This document shows, piece by piece, positions 62,870-64,000 of a stretch of 64,000 nt of DNA. The number at the start of each line of letters is the position of its first letter. Position 1 is the first letter of the stretch. The notes under the pieces are model-generated. The model had not been told where the DNA came from. It searched no databases and saw only the letters and a list, made by a program, of their open reading frames with translations. This stretch comes from Burkholderiaceae bacterium (GTDB taxonomy: Bacteria; Pseudomonadota; Gammaproteobacteria; Burkholderiales; Burkholderiaceae_C): assembly GCA_026125795.1 (NCBI GenBank), contig JAHCKM010000001.1:310001-374000 (forward strand), written 5' to 3'. The position numbers were made by a program, and so were the translations under genes.

Positions 62870-63832
62870 TCAACCCAGTGTTCCGTCGAGGACGGCCAAG
62901 CCGAAACCCTCGCGGCCGACCTGATTGCCAAGGTAGGCTAGGTAAGTGGTGCCGTCGACCTCGAACACATGCGGATAGCTGATCATTTCAGAGTCCCAGC
63001 CCTGCTCCGAAACGTCGATGCCTGCTTTCGCATCGTCGCGCTGCCAATCCGTCAGGTTCGTACTCGACGCGTATCCGATGCGATAGCCCCTGTCCCGGCT
63101 GCGAAAGCCGGTGCTGTGGCGATAGCAGAAGAACATGTGGTATCGGCCATTCGCGAAATGGACGTCCGGGCTGGCCTGTGCCTCGTCTTCCTCGATGCGG
63201 CTCGGAATCAGATCCCGGTTTTCACGCTCCCAATGGATGCCGTCGGCCGACGACGCCATCCGGATTCTGTAGACGGGCTCCATGCGGCCGTCGGCCGGTT
63301 TCCACTTGCGCCCGGCGATGTACCACAGGAACCAACGGTCGCCGAACCGGCGCACCTTGGGACCGCTGACCACGAAAGGCTCGTCAGGCGAATACGGCAG
63401 CACCGGCCCGCGTCCGAGTTTGGCGAATGTTTTGCCGCCGTCGCGGCTGACAGCTGCGCCGATGGCGACATTGAAGGGCACCGATTCGCACCGCGTCCAA
63501 CCGCCGTAGTAGGCACGGACATCGGGGCCGTCACGAACGACTGACACGGGGTAGGTGCCGAATTCGTCGAACTCGCCCAAGCCGCCTAGCTCGAGGATTG
63601 GCCGAGCGGACACGCGGAGGATCCGAAACAGGTCAGCGCGGTCCAGGTCGACGAAGGCCGAGTAGCTTACGTACTCGCCGCGTGCATCGGCCGGCGGCCG
63701 ACACGAGAAGTAGACCCGCACGAAGTCTTCGTGCAGCAGCGTGGCTGGGGCCTGTGCGAATTCCTTCAGCCACGGACGGTGATCGACACCTTGCGGAGAA
63801 AAGACCTTGCCGAGCTTTCTCCAGAAGAACAT
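62870..63832 (-). CDS. Glycosidase-like five-bladed beta-propeller protein, paralogue B
   Basis: A 320-residue paralogue of the previous gene. Matching segments are VRVYFSCRPPADARGEYVSY, AIGAAVSRDGGKTFAKLGRG, YHMFFCYRHSTGFRSRDRGY, RIGYASSTNLTDWQRDDAKA and WDSEMISYPHVFEVDG. The N-terminus MFFWRKLGKVFSPQG aligns with MRWKKIGCIFDP of paralogue A. No export signal. It lies three bases below a WbqC-family gene. Role in the polysaccharide pathway unknown. Confidence 0.8.
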   Translation of the reverse strand: MFFWRKLGKVFSPQGVDHRPWLKEFAQAPATLLHEDFVRVYFSCRPPADARGEYVSYSAFVDLDRADLFRILRVSARPILELGGLGEFDEFGTYPVSVVRDGPDVRAYYGGWTRCESVPFNVAIGAAVSRDGGKTFAKLGRGPVLPYSPDEPFVVSGPKVRRFGDRWFLWYIAGRKWKPADGRMEPVYRIRMASSADGIHWERENRDLIPSRIEEDEAQASPDVHFANGRYHMFFCYRHSTGFRSRDRGYRIGYASSTNLTDWQRDDAKAGIDVSEQGWDSEMISYPHVFEVDGTTYLAYLGNQVGREGFGLAVLDGTLG

Positions 63833-63835
63833 GGC

Positions 63836-64000
63836 TCAGGCCAGCTCGTGGTGAGGAAGCAGCCGCGTGCGCACGGTCGGCAGCGGATTGAACATCAGCA
63901 CATCGATGATCGACAGCCAAGCGACGAACGGCTCGCCGAATTGCTCGTATTCATGCGGCCGGGATTCCAGGAACTTCAGGTCGACTCCTCGATTCTGGAA
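63836..64000 (-). CDS. WbqC-family protein (C-terminal 54 residues; start beyond window)
   Basis: The last 54 codons of a minus-strand gene run into the window edge. The translated end contains VDLKFLESRPHEYEQFGEPF, VAWLSIIDVLMFNPLPTVRT and a terminal LLPHHELA. The pattern Y-x-Q-F-G-x-P-F-V-x-x-L-S-I-I-D-x-x-M-F-N is the C-terminal mark of WbqC-like proteins found in O-antigen loci. Their function is not settled. It shows that the minus-strand operon begins beyond 64 kb. Confidence 0.75.
   Translation of the reverse strand, partial: FQNRGVDLKFLESRPHEYEQFGEPFVAWLSIIDVLMFNPLPTVRTRLLPHHELA

Overview
The window is 64 kb of very GC-rich, densely coding DNA with no RNA genes, CRISPR array, transposase or gene-free stretch over 300 bp that I could find. 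The gene content and order point to a betaproteobacterium of the order Burkholderiales, probably near the Rubrivivax/Leptothrix/Ideonella group. The markers are yqgE-ruvX-pyrR-pyrB-pyrC', a caa3-type cytochrome oxidase operon with ctaG/SURF1/ctaA/ctaB/SCO ending at rpoH, and several GC-rich intergenic repeats of a kind I associate with this order. The taxonomic placement is inference; no marker could be searched.

Bases 1-36 kb are core chromosome. In order: the 3' part of an RND efflux pump; an exported alpha/beta hydrolase converging on DNA photolyase; yqgE, ruvX, pyrR, pyrB and a catalytically dead dihydroorotase (pyrimidine synthesis); an acyltransferase; gpmA diverging from a rhodanese-grxC-secB-gpsA run; trmL and comF on the minus strand, diverging from bioC; the cytochrome oxidase block 15.7-25.4 kb (coxB, coxA, a 41-residue assembly protein, ctaG, DUF2970, coxC, SURF1, an SCO-like membrane protein, ctaA, ctaB, SCO); rpoH, whose promoter sits inside a perfect CIRCE operator; ychF and a MOSC protein; a ubiH-like flavoprotein, a DsbC-like protein, an M61 peptidase, a DUF3108 protein and an enoyl-CoA hydratase; and lysS.

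Bases 36-64 kb are a surface-polysaccharide region made of two convergent operons. The plus-strand operon (36.1-47.4 kb) has eleven genes, nearly all joined by ATGA/GTGA-type overlaps: a wbpB/wbpD/wbpE-like cassette for a 2,3-diamino sugar acid, a flippase, a hexapeptide acyltransferase, two GT4 glycosyltransferases, a methyltransferase, and an aminotransferase/sugar-1-phosphate transferase/CapD-like dehydratase trio that could make and load a 4-amino-4,6-dideoxy priming sugar. A lipoprotein of the aryl-sulfate sulfotransferase family follows it.

The minus-strand operon (from beyond 64 kb down to 49.0 kb) carries a WbqC-family gene (cut by the window edge), two paralogous beta-propeller glycosidase-like genes, a GNAT acetyltransferase, two methyltransferases, a second flippase, GT2 and GT4 glycosyltransferases, an EpsG-type polymerase of visibly lower GC, a Gfo/Idh oxidoreductase, a fused zinc-dehydrogenase/Gfo-Idh protein and a heparinase II/III-fold protein. 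Together the two operons would supply activated sugars, a primer, glycosyl transfer, flipping and polymerisation for one or two surface glycans. The glycan structures cannot be read from the sequence.
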